Positions 1 to 10,945 of a stretch of 64,000 nt of DNA are shown piece after piece. Position 1 is the stretch's first letter, and every line of letters begins with the position of its first letter. The stretch covers positions 9,414,501 to 9,478,500 of the forward strand of contig JAPNXP010000001.1 of the NCBI GenBank assembly GCA_028753945.1. Direction: 5' to 3'. The position numbers were made by a program, and so were the translations under genes. Under the pieces are notes generated by a model, which searched no databases, was not told where the DNA came from, and was given only the letters and a program-made list of their open reading frames with translations. This DNA comes from Hexactinellida sp. DTS-2022. Taxonomy: Eukaryota > Porifera > Hexactinellida.

Positions 1-155
1 AATACGCTCCTAATCCTGGTCTGATCCAATTTTAATACGCCTAAATCACAAATTAATGGTACGGTATAGGAGAGAATTCTAAATTTTCGCGCTCCTAAAT
101 TCAAATTTTCCAAAAATCGTACTCCAAAAGGAGTGTCTCGCGCTCCTGAATAATT
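1..155 (+). repeat. Dispersed repeat R1, copy a
   Basis: This roughly 155-bp repeat recurs at 43783-43941 in the same orientation (about nine in ten bases match) and at 5925-6058 inverted. It carries repeated CGCTCCTRAAT-like motifs and a CTCCAAAAGGAG palindrome. No clear terminal inverted repeat or target duplication is visible, and copy a may run off the window. Probably a short non-autonomous element. Confidence 0.85.
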
Positions 156-250
156 CCTTGTATATCTGGTATTTCTATATGAGAATACAAATCGTGCATA
201 AAACCAACCTACTATGAGAAATATACAATACTACTCTCACTTGACTGACC

Positions 251-1987
251 TCAGCTAGCAGACTCGCAGTTTAAACTAATCTTGCTGAACGCCTTGACGA
301 GCTGAGAGGGGTCCCTGTCCCTAAGAAGAGGGTTGCCTCCGATATTGATCCGCTCCAGAGCGCTCAGCTTATGCAAGAGCAGCAGCCCACCCTCCCCCTC
401 AATGAGGTTGTCTTTCAAACTGAGAAGTTTCAGCTGCATCAGACAGAGGATGTCTTCCTCCACTTCCGTCAGGAGGTTGCCATCTAAGTTGAGCTCTCGA
501 CAGGTGACGAGAAGCGCGAGTCCATTCATATCTGTCAGTCGGTTGTTGGAGAGATCCACCCTGCTGACAGCAGAGAAGAATTGGGTGTGGTACAAGCGTG
601 TCAGTCCCATTCCGCTCAGATTTAGAGCAGAGAAGTCCCTCTTCTTGAGAAAGGCAGATACGCCTGTCTCCAGGAGGAACTTGCTCCTCAGGTCCCGGTA
701 GTACGCCCTCCTGCTGGGGTCCTGCTTCTCCAGAGCGGAGAAGTGGGCCGCTATCGTCCCGGCGTTGGACTCTGGGTCGATAGCCCAGTGCAGCTGCAGG
801 GCGGTCAGCTGGCACCACTTGTTGTCCGGCTCCAGGCGGAGCAGCTCGCGCACAGACTCGCAGTGGGAACTCAGGACGCTGGACTTAGCGGCAGTGAGAC
901 AGTCAGCTGGCCCTATCTCCTCCAGGTCAGCTGCTGCCGCGCAAACTGAAGGGGGAGCCAGGGTGAGGAAGCGTTTCCTGAATCTACACTCGAGTCCGAC
1001 AGGTGTGTCCAGACAAGTGGGAACAGCTGACCACACACAAGAGGGCCAGCCGGGAGGGACGCCGTGAGCTGCCCACTCCAGGTCCAACACCTCTTCAGAT
1101 CTCATCACTCGAACTTCCTTAAGTAGCTCTTTGATAACCGGCTGGTTGAATACCAACAGCAACACCTGGTTACTAGGGAAGTGAATGAAGAACAGCAGTC
1201 TCTCCTGCTTGCGAGCTCGGCCCAGGAGCCACTGCTGGTAGAACCAGCTGCTCTGGTCGCCTGGGTCTGTGAACACGGCGCTGGTGACCAGGTCGAACTC
1301 CTCCAGCAGTCTCTCCTCCCGCACGCTGGAGCTGTCAGCTGACGCGCCGGGCGAGTCAGCTGGGAAGCAGAGCGGCAGCAGCTGGCTGCGGTAGTGCCAG
1401 GCCGAGTAGTTGGAGAGATTGGCCTCTATCTTCTTCAGAGAGAACTCCAGCTCCTGCAGCGGCGTGATGTCTGCTCGCTGCACTACGAACCTATTTGAGT
1501 GTTAGCACCGACATAACATGAAGGGAGTGCGTACTAACCTCCTGTAGTCCCAGCAGTGGAAGTTTCGCTCGTCGTAGAAGAGGAACAGGTTGCAGAGGTC
1601 TATCTCCTGCTTCCAGTCCGGGAGAGGGCTCTCAGACATGACCCACCTGCGCTGCACGTACGTGCCATAGGACTTTGGGTTTGTCCTGAGACACTTTTCC
1701 AGGAAGTGCAGTTCCCTCTTAAACAGCTCTGCATTAGTCTCTGCATCGGATTCAGCTATTATCAGCTTCATAGCGTCTCTACGTGCGTTCCACATGGTGT
1801 AGTGGTCCGGGTTCTGTCCCAGGAGCTCCTCCGTTAGTCTCAGCAGCTCCTCGTCCAGCCTCCCCGCCTCCCGCCTCGCGTATATCTCCTCGGAGAGAGT
1901 CTGGTACTTCTTGATCTTCTTCTCGCGCTCCAGCCTCTTGGCAGCCATCTGCTCCTCGCTACTGCGGACCTTCACTCGCCCGTGCAT
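251..1987 (-). CDS. RABGGTA: Rab geranylgeranyltransferase subunit alpha
   Basis: This is the alpha subunit of the cytosolic enzyme that attaches geranylgeranyl groups to Rab GTPases. Two exons (1987-1539 and 1490-251) are joined across a 48-bp GT-AG intron and give 562 residues; the human protein has 567. The start at 1987 gives MHGRVKVRSSEEQ, nearly identical to the human N terminus, so the open frame further upstream (to 2128) is left out. Prenyltransferase alpha repeats are visible, with motifs such as NPDHYTMWNARRD, NPKSYGTYVQRRW, ERNFHCWDYRR and NYSAWHYRS. An Ig-like middle part and C-terminal leucine-rich repeats (DLSNNRLTDMNGL, LNLDGNLLTEVEE) follow. The gene lies 408 bp downstream of EXOC3 on the same strand. 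The exons are GC-rich at third codon positions, unlike the flanking DNA. Confidence 0.95.
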
Positions 1988-2395
1988 TGACCTGTCTATA
2001 TATGTACAGTGTCCTTGTACAGTGGGTAGTATAACTCGGATAATACTACCCTTGGAAGGGAAATAAGCACGTATTATCTGATTGAGAGTACTAGGCGAAT
2101 TAACCTTACATTGGAAATTGGAATACATATTGCATATTGTTCTGAAAAGATATGATCAGTACGTACTAATCGAGTTATACTAGAGTAAGTCATTAACTTA
2201 ATTATTCAATACTTACAATAATCTGAATGCAATTAAGAACTCATCTGTCTTCTCATAGTTTTATGTTAAAACTATGATTAACTACCGAAGATAAATTTAC
2301 GTGGTATCAATACAGCTACAAAGAATATTAACATACTTAATTAAGCAAGAAATTCTTCCCTTACATAACAGAGTTAGCTCAGAAGTTGGAGACTG

Positions 2396-5300
2396 CTAGT
2401 AAGAGTGATCAGGAATGTTATTAAAGAAGTTAGGAAGCTCTCCGTAATAAGACCGACTCATGCGCAGGTTATCCGTCCTCCTACGACGATCCTCTTTCGC
2501 CCTGTCCTCCTCGGATATGTTTTCGTTTATCTTGCGACTGTCCTCGCTGATCTCCTTCGCCTGGCTCTTGGAGATGTCTCCTCGCACGAGCAGCAGCTGG
2601 TAGATGTGGCCCGGCTTCACACTGTGACTCTTGGCAAAACTGCCCACCTCCAGAGCCAGCATGGGGTCGTTATCTTGTCCCAAGATCTCTGCGAGCGGTT
2701 TTAAAATATTAGCTCTGTCGGGATTTATCTTTCTAGAATGTTCCATAAATGCTTGGGATATCTTCTTAGCCTCAGCCTTCAATTGGTTCGAAGCTTTCCT
2801 GCGTTCGGTCTTAGACCCAGGTTTGAATTGAGATCGCTTGGGGTCGAGAATAGCTTTGATATACTCGTTTATAACTCTCTCCTGAGCCTCGATCATAACC
2901 TTGTCGAACTCTCCTGTTGGAAGATAGAGACATTAAAACTGTGTTGGGTCTATTCCTTTCAAGAATAGCGCAGAGACTACATATATGTTCAGAGAATGAG
3001 ACGAGACAAAAGAAACAAAGAAAACTTTGTTACAGAATTGTAAACCACTAAGAACAATAAGACACCATAAAGTAACGTAACGCTTAATTCTCTGCTGACT
3101 ATTGAATGTAGGAGTATTTGCATTACCATTATGAGTGCAGACTAGTTTATACGTCACATTATGTATCAATAAATTTGGGTTATAAATCCCCTGAGCTTTG
3201 TGTGTTTCTAGATGATACATAATAGTGATAGGGCAATGCACTGCTTCCCTATCGATAGTATGGTAGTCGCCCTACAAACCATTGTGTCCATGCTTGTTTT
3301 TTAACATTACGCAGTACAAGCCTTTAATTATACTAATTAACTGTACTACATAGAATAGACCGACTTAGGTGGTTAGATCAGGGTTGGGGTTTGTCTGGTC
3401 CAAAACTGCTCAAAACTATGGCTATGTACAAATAAGCTAGAATTACGAAAAACTTGGTAACTAATGAGCTGTGATATCGCAATGAGTTTAATATTCCTGT
3501 CTAGTTCGGCATTCGCATCCATCGATGAATTTCTCTAATTTTGGTTAATTCAGACAACTTCGAAACAGATTGGGAATTAAAATACGTATCAAACAAATTT
3601 TGATATGGATATATATAATTTTATATGGATTAGAACTTGACCAGTTTAGTCCAGTTCTGACCAGTCATGACTCATGAGGTTTTGGACAGGACGTTTTTAC
3701 CAGTTTTACCACTAAGGTTTTACCACATGGAAAAACCTGCCAACCCTGGTTAGATATACGTATAACAGTTTGGAATGAGTAGCTTGGTACCTGCTCTCAG
3801 ACTCCTGAACTCTCTGGAGTAGTCATCAATAGTCAACAAAATGATATCTACAAACTCGGGCTTCCCAATCCAACTCTTTGTCATGATTGCGTTAAAACTG
3901 CTCTCGATGTCGTTGAAGATAAAGTCCAGCAGACACGAGCAAGCAAACCTGCACGCCTCATAGAAAGAGACAGACAGATCAGTGAATAGCTGCTCTGTCC
4001 TCTCATCCACTACATCGTATCGGATCTACCAGACAGTATCAAACATAAGACCCTCAGTAGGGTGTAAGAACATACCCTCTCAAGGACTATCCCCTTTAAT
4101 TGGTCTAGCTCATCGGATAGAATGCTACAGTTGTTAATGCAGGCCATTAGATTTGGTATGCAGAAGGAGAAAGCCTCTCTCTCTGCTGCGCTAGCTTGAA
4201 ACACACCCATAGAGTACTTCCGTATCTCCGCTCTATAAGATACCATCATCTCTATCATGGTGGTGAGACACATGCCCACCACGTGTAGCGACATGTCTAG
4301 GCCCAGTAGCTTCACCATGTCGATGTGTGCCTGCACCATCTCGAACACGAAGGATGATATAGATGTGTGGTAGTGTCCGTTAATGTTAGCCTCTGGCTCC
4401 ACATTCTTGTACCACTCCTCTCGCTCCTGCTCCACGATCTTGCGCGTGACGTGGCTCTGCTCTTGCCGCAGTTCCTCGTAGAACTTCTTCTGCAGGGCCT
4501 CTCTGCGGTCCTCGGCCAGCAGCCGTCCGGCCTGCTCTATGTCCAGCGAGAGCGGCGGGAGCGCCAGCTCCGTCTTCAGGTGCTCCACGCTCTCCAGCAG
4601 CACCACGATGTTCCCTGCAGAGCACAGCGATAAGCTCACCGTCCCACTGAGTAGTTAGACATAATAACTACAGTAGAACCTCGTTACTCGCTACACCACC
4701 GTCAAAATGAGTTCGACTATCAGAATTCGTATTAACCAATATCATTTGTATTGAAAGGCTTTGAAGGGGACTGAAATAGTGTTCGTAAGTAACCAGAATT
4801 TCGTATTAGCCGTGTTCAACTAACGAGGTTATCCTGTACAGATACTATTTTTGAACTGGGATATTACGTAGCCTTTTGGGAATTAAAATATAAGTGTGTG
4901 CCCCTATGTTCGTATACCGTATTATTCGATGGTACTTGTTAACCGAATTAGTAAAACTTACATTCTTCTAGGAACTTGTTTGGAAACTAATACGTATTAC
5001 GTACTAAGTCGAAATACGTCTTAACCCAGATGTACGTATTAAATTAACCGAGTTATTCTGTATGCAAATTATTAATTATTATTACTGCATATTCTAAAAT
5101 TACTTTGCATTATTGTGTATAAATCCCATGAAATCCTTCAATCTATGTTAAGCATAACATAGATTGAAGGATTTGCATAATTATGCATTAGTACTGTACA
5201 ACCTTCCTTAACTAACAATACGCCTACAAGAACCCAAACATATAGATACCGTATGATAGGTCGCGTGAGCTGATGTAATCGAACATGTTCATGAGTTCCT

Positions 5301-8300
5301 TGTGGTAGTTGTGTATGTAGAACTCCAGTATCAGGAAGGTGGGGGGGAAGCAGGGCTGACAGAGCTCCTTCACGCACCTCAGTTCGTCCAGCACCGCTTG
5401 CTCCAGCTTAACCAGGGAGTCGCTCAGCCACTGGTCGTCATCGTCTCCGTCCAAGTTAAGCATGTGGAACCTAAGAGATAATGTCAATACTGACACACCT
5501 GTGTTGTACACAGTACAGTAGAACCTCGTTAGTACACGGTTAATACAAATTTCCGGATAAGACGAACAAACAGTTCCACAAAATCAGGTCCCTACAATGG
5601 CTATTCAACGGATATTACACCGGTTAATACGAACAATTTTTACCTCCGTTAGTATAGTATTCGTATTAACGAGGTTCTACTATATACCTAGCGTTTATAG
5701 AGTTCTTAAAGATGTCCTTTGCTTTGTCTTTCCACTTCTTGGGACGGCCGGGCGCGGCGAATCCTTTGTTGAACTTTATAGTCTCCGCCCTGCTGTCTAT
5801 CTTGTCTTCTCTCTCGATTATCCTCAGCACCGTCACCAGGTGCTTAGGGTCAGACCTGTGACACACAATACACACAATACATTAAGTCATACAAGTATAA
5901 CATTATATGTAGGCATGCACTATATCAAGGTATTATCCAGGAGCGCGAGACTCTCCTTTTGGAGTATGATTTGGGGGAAATTTGGACTATTCTCCTATAT
6001 TCTAGTATGAATTTGTGATTTAGGCGCATGGAAATTGGATCAGACCCCGATTAGAGCATACATATTTACAAGTGGCTGTATAATCACTGCACTATAGTAC
6101 GGAAGTATTGAGCACCTGACTGTGTCCAGGACGCGCTGTAGTATGAATGAGATCTGCTTGAAGAACTTGTCTGAGAGCTGCAGCACTGGCTCGAAGTAGT
6201 CCTTGAGGGTGGTGCTCCTCTGTGTCTCGGGGTTGGTCTCGTGCAGCTGTAGCAGCAGGTCATCCCTGGTCCGCTCCAGGTTCATAAGGTTGTAGTGCGC
6301 CTGCAGCAGCTCCCCCTCGTTGATGGCGCTCTCCGTGTCAGCGCAGATGTCCAGCACATTGATGATGTTGCTGAGGTGAGTGTTAGCGGTGCGCAACTGC
6401 AAGTACCTATTGAGCAGTCATAGAGCCTTGTATCGCTTGTAAAGTTAATACGTACTGCAGGCAGGTAAGCTAGTTTAATGTAATAATATAGAATCTACAC
6501 ATCAAACATCAGGTCCCTCCTCTACGAATGTACTCAGTATCGTAGATAGAAGCTCATTACCAGCTACTGGCATTACTGGCACTACTGGCACTACTGGCGT
6601 TACTGGCGTTACTGGCGTTACTGGCGTTACTGGCGTTACTGGCGCTACAGGCACTACTGGCGCTACAGGCAGCTCTGTAGAGTCTACTCTAGCCAGCTTA
6701 GCAGGCCTCTCTTCACACTGCGCTGTTTCTATTAGCTCGTCTCCCTCACAGACCCCAACAGGACTGCCAACAGAGCATATGGGAGATATAACAGCTGGCT
6801 GAGATTCTATGTCGCTATCTCTCTCAGCTGTTAACAGGGGGCTGTCAACAGCTGGTACATCTGTGGTGCCAGCTGTGAGGTCGGGTATCGGGGGTGTTCC
6901 CCCTGGCGACAGCTCTAGGGGACAGGGGGGCAGAGAGTAGCGGCCGGCAGGCCTGACAGGAGGGAGCGTGGGGTGTGTCAGCGCCTCTGCGAGAGAGAGA
7001 GCGGCTCTACAGGACCGGCGCGTGGGCGCGTGGGACGAGTGTACACCGAGCGCGAGGTGGGGGAGCAGGACCGACAGCCGGGAGGGCGCCAGGGGGTGCG
7101 GACACAGGAGCGAGTCGGAGAGGAGCGCGTGCAGCAGGGAGGAGTACTGCGGGAGGAGAGCGTCAGAGGGGAACTGCGCGCACAGCTGAGCTGAGTCCTG
7201 CATGAGGAGAGTCAGCTGACTCATGAAGCTGTCGTACTCGGCAGCAGACACCTCCGAGACGCAGTTCTTAAGGAGAGACGCGGCGGTGCGGAGGCACTGG
7301 CAGCCCAGCAGCACCGCCTCTCTCTCGGTAGAGAGTCCGTACTCAGTGGGGACTCTGGGTCTCTTGCGGGCTGTCGGGGCGCGAGGCTCGGCCGCGGAGA
7401 GGGTCCGCAGAGAGGAGTGGCGCGCGAGAAAGCGCAGGAACTGGTGCAGGTGCAGAGGCAGCACCCCGTCCCGAGCAGCCTCCAGCCAGGAGGCGAGAGC
7501 CCGCAGCACAACCAGAGAGAGAGCGCGCGGAGCGGGCGTAGCCAGGGACTGCGCGAATAGAGCGGAAATAGGCTGGGCCAGGGGGAGCAGACAGGAGGGG
7601 AGGAGACAGCTCAGCTGATCGAGGAATCCCCAAGCACTGCGTTGCACCTCTCTGATAGGGCCTCTCTCCCGCTCAGTGCGCAGGTGCGAAGTGGCTAATG
7701 TCACCGTGTACACGATAGCCTCTATCGGAACGGGGACAGAGACCGGAGAGCCGCGGGAGAGGAGGGAGAGGGCGAGGCGGAAGAGAGAGTCTATCCTCCT
7801 GGCAGTCTGAGGGGGGTCCAGGGGGTCTGGCAGGGGGAGGGGGGGCCCTACAGACAGACCCCCTGGTAGAGACGCGTCCGAGAGAGAAGCGAGAGAGAGC
7901 TGCAGAGAGGAGAGGACAGACAGCATCGCATCTCTCCACTGGGCGCAGAACCTATCTCCGCCAGCCGGCCGGAGGGCGGGGAGGTAGGAGAGCCAAGCTA
8001 CGCAGGAGGAACGGACGGAAGCGTTCCTGTGGTCCAGATGCTCTCGCGCGAAATCCGTGGCTCTCTTCTTTGTTTTCTCAATGCTTGCGACCTCGCTGGC
8101 GCTTGCGAGACAGGCTGTGAGGCACTGCAGCGCGGGCAGCCTGGCCGCTGCTGGGGCCTCTGTAGCGAGGACAGAGGAGAGACAGGAGCCGAGCTTGGGG
8201 AAGAGGGCTACCGCCTTGCTAGCCCCGACCGCAGACAGACTACGGACCGTCTGTGGGAGCGACTCGGCGGCGGAGAGGAGGTCGGCAGAGCTGCCGCCCC

Positions 8301-9078
8301 CGCCCTCCTGCAGCAGCCTGCACACCCGCTGTAGAGAGGAGATGGCTAGCTCCAGGGAAGATGTGAGCTCCTCTGTCTCCATTGTCTCTAGCTAGTAACT
8401 AATGCAGCCAAGTAATAGGTTACTCATACTATGGGGGAATACGTTAATTAAATATAGAATTGTTTAGTTTCACAATTGGAAATAATTAGAAATTAATTCG
8501 CTACATTTCTCATTATGAGCACACACTATCAAAGTATCAGTGGAACTACAACAAATACGCAAACGTGATTAGTAACTAATTATTATCAATTATTTCTAAG
8601 TTGATAAGAGCACTTAGATGTTTTAAATAAATGCCTACGTCATATAAACGTTGCTCCACAATTATCAGGAAAAATTAGTGTGGGCTGTTGATAGTATCTA
8701 TGCAGATTATGAATATTATACGTAGATATAAGGTATTACTTACGAGTCGTTTATCTCTCTGAGAGGCCGCAAGGCGTGCTTTATATCATCTATGTGATCT
8801 AGCTGTGAGTCAATGGTGCTCATGTTCTCCTTAACGTCCTTTATCTCGGTCAGTGCATTCTTCAAGCTATCCAAGCCATTCTTAACATTGTCGAGCTGGC
8901 TCTGCACTGAGCTCTTGAGACGCGCTTCTATGAATGCCTTCTTGTGGATAGCGTTCCTCTTCATCTGGTCCACAGAGTCCAGCTGCTCCCGCTTGCGTAG
9001 ACTCAAGCACACAAACTGTATGGCGTTCTGTCGGGCCTCCTCTTCGCTCTGCTGCGGGTCGTACTCCGTCAGGGACAT
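2396..9078 (-). CDS. EXOC3: Exocyst complex component 3 (Sec6)
   Basis: Sec6 is a subunit of the exocyst, which tethers secretory vesicles to the plasma membrane. Seven exons were resolved: 9078-8744, 6406-6116, 5855-5688, 5470-5250, 4614-4076, 4025-3791 and 2913-2396. The phases close to give 768 residues (human about 745). Diagnostic matches to human EXOC3 include [18 protein letters not shown] in exon 1, the [14 protein letters not shown] stretch in exon 2, [10 protein letters not shown] and [10 protein letters not shown] in exon 3, CFPPTF in exon 4, [20 protein letters not shown] in exon 5 and [12 protein letters not shown] in exon 6. Intron 1 (2337 bp) contains the whole PELP1-like gene on the same strand. 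Introns 2, 3, 4 and 6 each contain a mobile element; intron 5 is only 50 bp. DRAP1 ends 255 bp upstream. Confidence 0.95.
3379..3747. mobile_element. hAT-type MITE in EXOC3 intron 6
   Basis: The element starts CAGGGTTGG and ends CCAACCCT, with imperfect inverted ends (CAGGGTTGGGGTTT against CAGGGTTGGCAGGTTTTT). The 8-bp sequence GGTTAGAT flanks it on both sides (3371-3378 and 3748-3755), as expected for hAT transposition. It is 369 bp, without coding capacity, and fills much of the 877-bp intron. It ends 43 bp from the exon 6 donor. Confidence 0.8.
4671..4836. mobile_element. Tc1/mariner-pogo-like MITE (family A) in EXOC3 intron 4
   Basis: Inverted ends CAGTAGAACCTCGTTA and TAACGAGGTTATCCTG, flanked by TA. 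The 166-bp interior shares blocks with the copy at 11842-12021 (ACCGTCAAAATG, ATTAACCAATnTCATTT). It has no coding capacity. TA target and CAG...CTG ends point to the pogo/Tigger side of the mariner superfamily. Confidence 0.8.
5131..5174. repeat. Perfect 20-bp inverted repeat (hairpin) in EXOC3 intron 4
   Basis: Two perfect 20-bp arms (5131-5150 and 5155-5174) flank a 4-base loop AGCA. The hairpin does not extend past the arms and no TIR element is seen around it. Confidence 0.9.
5516..5682. mobile_element. Pogo-like MITE filling EXOC3 intron 3
   Basis: The left end is CAGTAGAACCTCGTTAGTAC and the right end is its inverse (GTTCGTATTAACGAGGTTCT), with TA flanks. The 167-bp element occupies 77 percent of a 217-bp intron. 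Its right end lies five bases from the splice donor at 5687, so the TA duplication and first element base form donor positions +4 to +6. Confidence 0.85.
5925..6058 (-). repeat. Dispersed repeat R1, copy b (in EXOC3 intron 2)
   Basis: Inverted and more diverged relative of the repeat at 1-155. It makes up about half of the 260-bp intron between EXOC3 exons 2 and 3. The shared core is the GGAGCGCGAGACTCTCCTTT end and the CTGATCCAATTT-like other end. Confidence 0.85.
6502..8382 (-). CDS. PELP1: PELP1-like Rix1-domain protein, nested in EXOC3 intron 1
   Basis: This single-exon gene of 626 residues starts at an ATG at 8382. In animals PELP1 is a scaffold of the nucleolar 5FMC/Rix1 complex (with TEX10 and WDR18) that helps release and mature the 60S pre-ribosome. 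The helical, leucine-rich N-terminal half resembles the Rix1 domain. Local matches to human PELP1 fall in the right order: SPVSVPV near residue 212, [13 protein letters not shown] near 468, a proline-rich part after it, and a short hydrophobic-acidic tail ([15 protein letters not shown]) like the human AAMLADFID tail. A basic stretch ARKRPRVP near 338 may be a nuclear signal. The long acidic tract of mammalian PELP1 is missing, which explains the shorter length. A 9-bp coding repeat gives VTP/VVP triplets near residues 585-615. The similarity is partial, so the name rests on these anchors. Confidence 0.8.
   Translation of the reverse strand: METEELTSSLELAISSLQRVCRLLQEGGGGSSADLLSAAESLPQTVRSLSAVGASKAVALFPKLGSCLSSVLATEAPAAARLPALQCLTACLASASEVASIEKTKKRATDFAREHLDHRNASVRSSCVAWLSYLPALRPAGGDRFCAQWRDAMLSVLSSLQLSLASLSDASLPGGLSVGPPLPLPDPLDPPQTARRIDSLFRLALSLLSRGSPVSVPVPIEAIVYTVTLATSHLRTERERGPIREVQRSAWGFLDQLSCLLPSCLLPLAQPISALFAQSLATPAPRALSLVVLRALASWLEAARDGVLPLHLHQFLRFLARHSSLRTLSAAEPRAPTARKRPRVPTEYGLSTEREAVLLGCQCLRTAASLLKNCVSEVSAAEYDSFMSQLTLLMQDSAQLCAQFPSDALLPQYSSLLHALLSDSLLCPHPLAPSRLSVLLPHLALGVHSSHAPTRRSCRAALSLAEALTHPTLPPVRPAGRYSLPPCPLELSPGGTPPIPDLTAGTTDVPAVDSPLLTAERDSDIESQPAVISPICSVGSPVGVCEGDELIETAQCEERPAKLARVDSTELPVAPVVPVAPVTPVTPVTPVTPVTPVVPVVPVMPVAGNELLSTILSTFVEEGPDV
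6564..6672 (-). repeat. Coding minisatellite in PELP1-like gene (9-bp unit)
   Basis: About ten in-frame copies of a 9-bp unit (ACTGGCGTT on the plus strand, with ACTGGCACT variants) encode repeated Val-Thr-Pro, Val-Val-Pro or Ala-Pro triplets near the C terminus of the PELP1-like protein. The multiple-of-three unit keeps the frame, so copy number could vary without breaking the gene. Confidence 0.9.
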
Positions 9079-9333
9079 AGCAATAATGCTATAACTGTAA
9101 CGATATTATTGGGATTAGTACTATGCACTGGGAAATAGATATAATTAGTAATTTGTATCTTGTATCATGAATTCGAAATTATTGTAATTAATTGATGAAC
9201 AAAACTATAAAGTAAGACTATATTATAATGAACTATCCACTAATAAGAAAATTGCATACAAATATCTTTCATTTCAAAATAGCTGTATCAGAGCTGAGTG
9301 ACCTGCACTGACCCCCACTGTGAGAGTGTAGCA

Positions 9334-10248
9334 TTAACTGTCATAGTCGTCGTCCTCACTCGGATCTTTGTGTATAATGGAGCTCATATTGTAGCTGAGG
9401 TTGTTGGTGAATACGGGGGGCGGGGAGGGCAGCTTCGTTGCGCCTGAGAAAGTCTCGGGAAGTTCCAGAGAGTTGGAATTGGTGGCGGGAGGGGGAGGGG
9501 GGTCCAGAGGTGTGTCGGGTTCCTGTCTTGTCTGACCAGTCAGGATCTGTGTGGAGGAGCAGGGGTCCGCTGGCGCATTCAGGGGGAGGGGAGGGGGCTG
9601 TATAATTTGAGTTACAACAGGAGCTTGTCGGTTGTCTTCTACAGGGGGCCATTGTCCCAAGAGGAGAGGGTTCTCGCCCCTCGCGACTGCCTCTTTCCAA
9701 GCCTTTGGCTTTCTTCCTCTCTTGGCCTTGTAGGGTGTTCCGTCGGGGTTGATGAGCTGGGGTTTTACCTTTTTTACGGGCGTCCCGTCCCCTGCCTTCT
9801 TGCCAGAGCCAGGGGGCCTCCCTCTCTTCCGCTTGGGCTTCTCGGAGAGGTCCGGGGGCGGCAGAGAGGAGGCGGGGCCTGCGTGCGTCTGCAGACGAGG
9901 GTCGCAGTGCGAATTGTTCATGACCAGGGTCTGCGCGTGCGAAGCGATCTCAGGAGTCGCGGGGCGCATGTCCGGCACGTGTTGCACCAGGGCTCTCAGG
10001 AAGTCGAACTTGGGCTCCGTCTCGATGCAGCGCTTGAGGTGGGCGGGCGACAAAGTGCGGGAGACAGTCCTGGACTTCTCCAGCTGCTGCTGAGCCTTGG
10101 AGAGAAGCGACTCTAGGAACACTTCCACGGCTCGACTCACGACCAGAGGAACAGGTGCAGACACCTTGCCTATGTCGTCATCCGATTGCATTATCTTCTT
10201 GATGCGAGCAGAGGGAAACCGACTGTTGAATTTCCTTTTAGGAGGCAT
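9334..10248 (-). CDS. DRAP1: Dr1-associated corepressor, NC2-alpha
   Basis: NC2-alpha pairs with DR1 (NC2-beta) through histone folds and represses or retunes TBP-dependent transcription in the nucleus. The gene is one exon of 304 residues; human DRAP1 has about 205. The start at 10248 gives [21 protein letters not shown], almost the human N terminus; an open frame continues a few codons upstream without ATG. The H2A-like histone fold spans about residues 8-92 ([26 protein letters not shown]). Two AT-hook-like basic motifs follow, KRKRGRPPG near 139 and KAKRGRKPK near 174, then a proline-rich region. The acidic end EDDDYDS matches the human C terminus. The extra length lies in the linker and proline-rich part. 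The 3' end is 255 bp from EXOC3. Confidence 0.95.
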   Translation of the reverse strand: MPPKRKFNSRFPSARIKKIMQSDDDIGKVSAPVPLVVSRAVEVFLESLLSKAQQQLEKSRTVSRTLSPAHLKRCIETEPKFDFLRALVQHVPDMRPATPEIASHAQTLVMNNSHCDPRLQTHAGPASSLPPPDLSEKPKRKRGRPPGSGKKAGDGTPVKKVKPQLINPDGTPYKAKRGRKPKAWKEAVARGENPLLLGQWPPVEDNRQAPVVTQIIQPPPLPLNAPADPCSSTQILTGQTRQEPDTPLDPPPPPATNSNSLELPETFSGATKLPSPPPVFTNNLSYNMSSIIHKDPSEDDDYDS

Positions 10249-10894
10249 TGCATTGAAACGTATGAACTGCAAATGATATAAATACTTACTACCTACTACT
10301 ACCTATATGATTGCAAACTATCAACAGCCTTTTTATATAAAATGAGAAGAGCGAGAGCGGTCAGCATTAGAACTATAGTATTTATAGTATTATGCGATAT
10401 AGTGGCTTATTCATACATCCAAGGTACAAGAGTCTTTTATTATTTATGTTGAACTTTTCAGCAAGAAGAGAATTGGAGAACGAGAGATTTATTGCGCCAT
10501 TATTTTTGTAAGCTGAGTAAACAAGAGTACAAGTAGAAAGAAATATAGATAGTAGATTACACCATCACATCGTGTAGACCCAGAATGGTATAAGAGCGAA
10601 TTCCCCGAACATTATTCACTAGGAATACAGTTCCCCTTCAGGGGATCATTAGGAGGGGATCTTTAGGAAACAGGATTCACTATGAGACTTGCAATAATCC
10701 TCTTCATTATTAAACCAAAGTTAAGAAGAGGCTTGGAGTATCTAGCAATCTGTTACACTTTCTTATTTAAGTTAAATTCTTTCTGCTACTCAACTGGTTA
10801 CATAGTAGTTAATTAAAATGCTATTCGAATTTAGAATGGTAAGAGACTCTATAACTGATTAAAGATAACGCTAACTAGTCAAAAGTAACGGATG

Positions 10895-10945
10895 TCCGTT
10901 ACCGTTACTTTTTTCCGTTACCGTTACCGTTACCGTTACTCCGTT
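10895..10945. repeat. CCGTTA hexamer microsatellite
   Basis: Several tandem CCGTTA units are interrupted by a T run, with inverted TAACGG copies on both sides. The right side ends in GCACATCACTGA, which resembles the end of a hAT element (CAGTGATGTGC inverted), but I found no partner end. Confidence 0.75.

Noticed and set aside
1988-2128. N-terminal extension of RABGGTA
   Set aside because: The open frame continues upstream, but the human orthologue begins exactly at the ATG at 1987 and the extra residues match nothing.
2933-3241. 102-codon frame in EXOC3 intron 6
   Set aside because: It is inside a well-supported intron, has no ATG-based homology and no exon-like composition.
5597-6010. 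137-codon plus-strand frame across EXOC3 introns and exon 3
   Set aside because: It runs through a MITE, an antisense exon and repeat R1; hydrophobic content is an accident of AT-rich repeat sequence.
10895-10945. CCGTTA repeats as an interstitial telomere
   Set aside because: The unit is not the animal TTAGGG type or a known variant, the tract is short, and inverted TAACGG copies suggest a decayed element end.
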